Below are positions 6,367 through 6,761 of a stretch of 6,761 bases of DNA, one piece after another (position 1 is the first letter of the stretch; each line of letters begins with the position of its first letter). The position numbers and the translations under genes were made by a program. The stretch spans positions 1 to 6,761 of the forward strand of contig JARFQS010000468.1 of NCBI GenBank assembly GCA_029287645.1, in the 5' to 3' direction. Source of the DNA: Thermoanaerobaculia bacterium. GTDB lineage: Bacteria; Acidobacteriota; Thermoanaerobaculia; Multivoradales; JAHEKO01. The notes below the pieces were generated by a model. It was not told the origin of the DNA, made no database searches, and worked only from the letters and a program-made list of their open reading frames with translations.

Positions 6367-6395
6367 CAGGCGCAATCTCGACACTCTCGAGCGCA

Positions 6396-6761
6396 ATGAT
6401 GCTGGAAAAAGGTACCTCTATCGGCTCGTATACCGTCATCGAGCTCCTCGGAGCGGGGGGCATGGGTGAGGTCTACCGGGCCCGCGACTCACGGCTCAAG
6501 CGCGATGTCGCTGTCAAGATCCTCACCGAGCGGCTCGCTGACGACACCGAAGCCTTGGCGCGGTTCGAGAAGGAAGCGCAGAGCGTTGCTGCCCTCTCGC
6601 ACCCGAATATTCTGGCCATTCATGATTTCGGCCGTTTCGAGGGTCAGTCGTACGCGGTGATGGAGCTGCTAGAGGGAGAGACTCTGCGGGAGAGACTGGA
6701 GCAGGAGCGCTTGTCGGCCAGGAAGGCGGTCGACTTCGCGGTCCAGATTGCCGGTGGTCTC
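6396..6761 (+). CDS. Ser/Thr protein kinase, N-terminal part (cut by right edge)
   Basis: Third Hanks-type kinase, represented by its first 122 codons; the frame is open to the window edge. It shows a glycine loop GAGGMGEV (19-26), the VAVK lysine K41, a likely alpha-C glutamate E60, 'LSHPNILAIHDFG' (67-79) and the hinge-like 'YAVMELLEGETLRERL' (86-101). The catalytic loop and DFG lie beyond the window. The start is ATG 6396, with a second ATG at 6399; upstream GAG is only a weak Shine-Dalgarno. Its sequence type differs from the two minus-strand kinases and resembles acidobacterial kinases that often carry a C-terminal WD40/TolB-type propeller, but that part cannot be seen here. It is divergent from the TolB/TPR kinase across 178 bases, so they may share regulation. 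Confidence 0.93.
   Translation, partial: MMLEKGTSIGSYTVIELLGAGGMGEVYRARDSRLKRDVAVKILTERLADDTEALARFEKEAQSVAALSHPNILAIHDFGRFEGQSYAVMELLEGETLRERLEQERLSARKAVDFAVQIAGGL

Overview
The window is GC-rich and densely coding. It carries three Hanks-type (PknB-like) serine/threonine protein kinases around a two-gene unit made of a MarR/GbsR-type regulator and a secreted BNR/Asp-box (VPS10/sortilin-like) beta-propeller. Kinases that start 'MIG..L.H' and carry C-terminal TolB-N-like and TPR regions, together with large secreted Asp-box propellers, are typical of Acidobacteriota and also occur in Gemmatimonadota, Myxococcota and related soil or marine lineages. I favour an acidobacterium-like genome, inferred from protein style only. 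No rRNA, tRNA, CRISPR array or mobile element is visible.

Layout. (1) 1-454, minus: N-terminal 151 residues of a kinase that runs off the left edge. (2) 455-623: divergent intergenic region with a perfect 9+9 bp inverted repeat that overlaps the -35 box of a good sigma70-like promoter reading right. (3) 624-1124, plus: MarR/GbsR-type winged-helix regulator, probably starting at a CTG at 648. (4) 1127-3862, plus: 911-residue exported propeller whose Shine-Dalgarno lies in the last codons of the regulator gene. (5) 3863-3895: 33-base convergent gap with no clear terminator. (6) 3896-6217, minus: complete 773-residue kinase with TolB-N-like and TPR regions and no membrane segment. (7) 6218-6395: divergent promoter region. 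(8) 6396-6761, plus: N-terminal 122 residues of a third kinase that runs off the right edge.

Likely working model. The regulator represses its own operon, and so the secreted propeller, through the inverted repeat. A near-copy of one arm lies where the -35 box of the divergent first kinase would be, so that kinase may share the control. The first and second kinases are close paralogues (about two thirds identical over the first 151 residues by hand alignment). Whether the kinases signal to the regulator or propeller cannot be told from the sequence. Nothing here is a proven new system; the most interesting part is the compact autoregulated regulator-propeller cassette between paralogous kinases.
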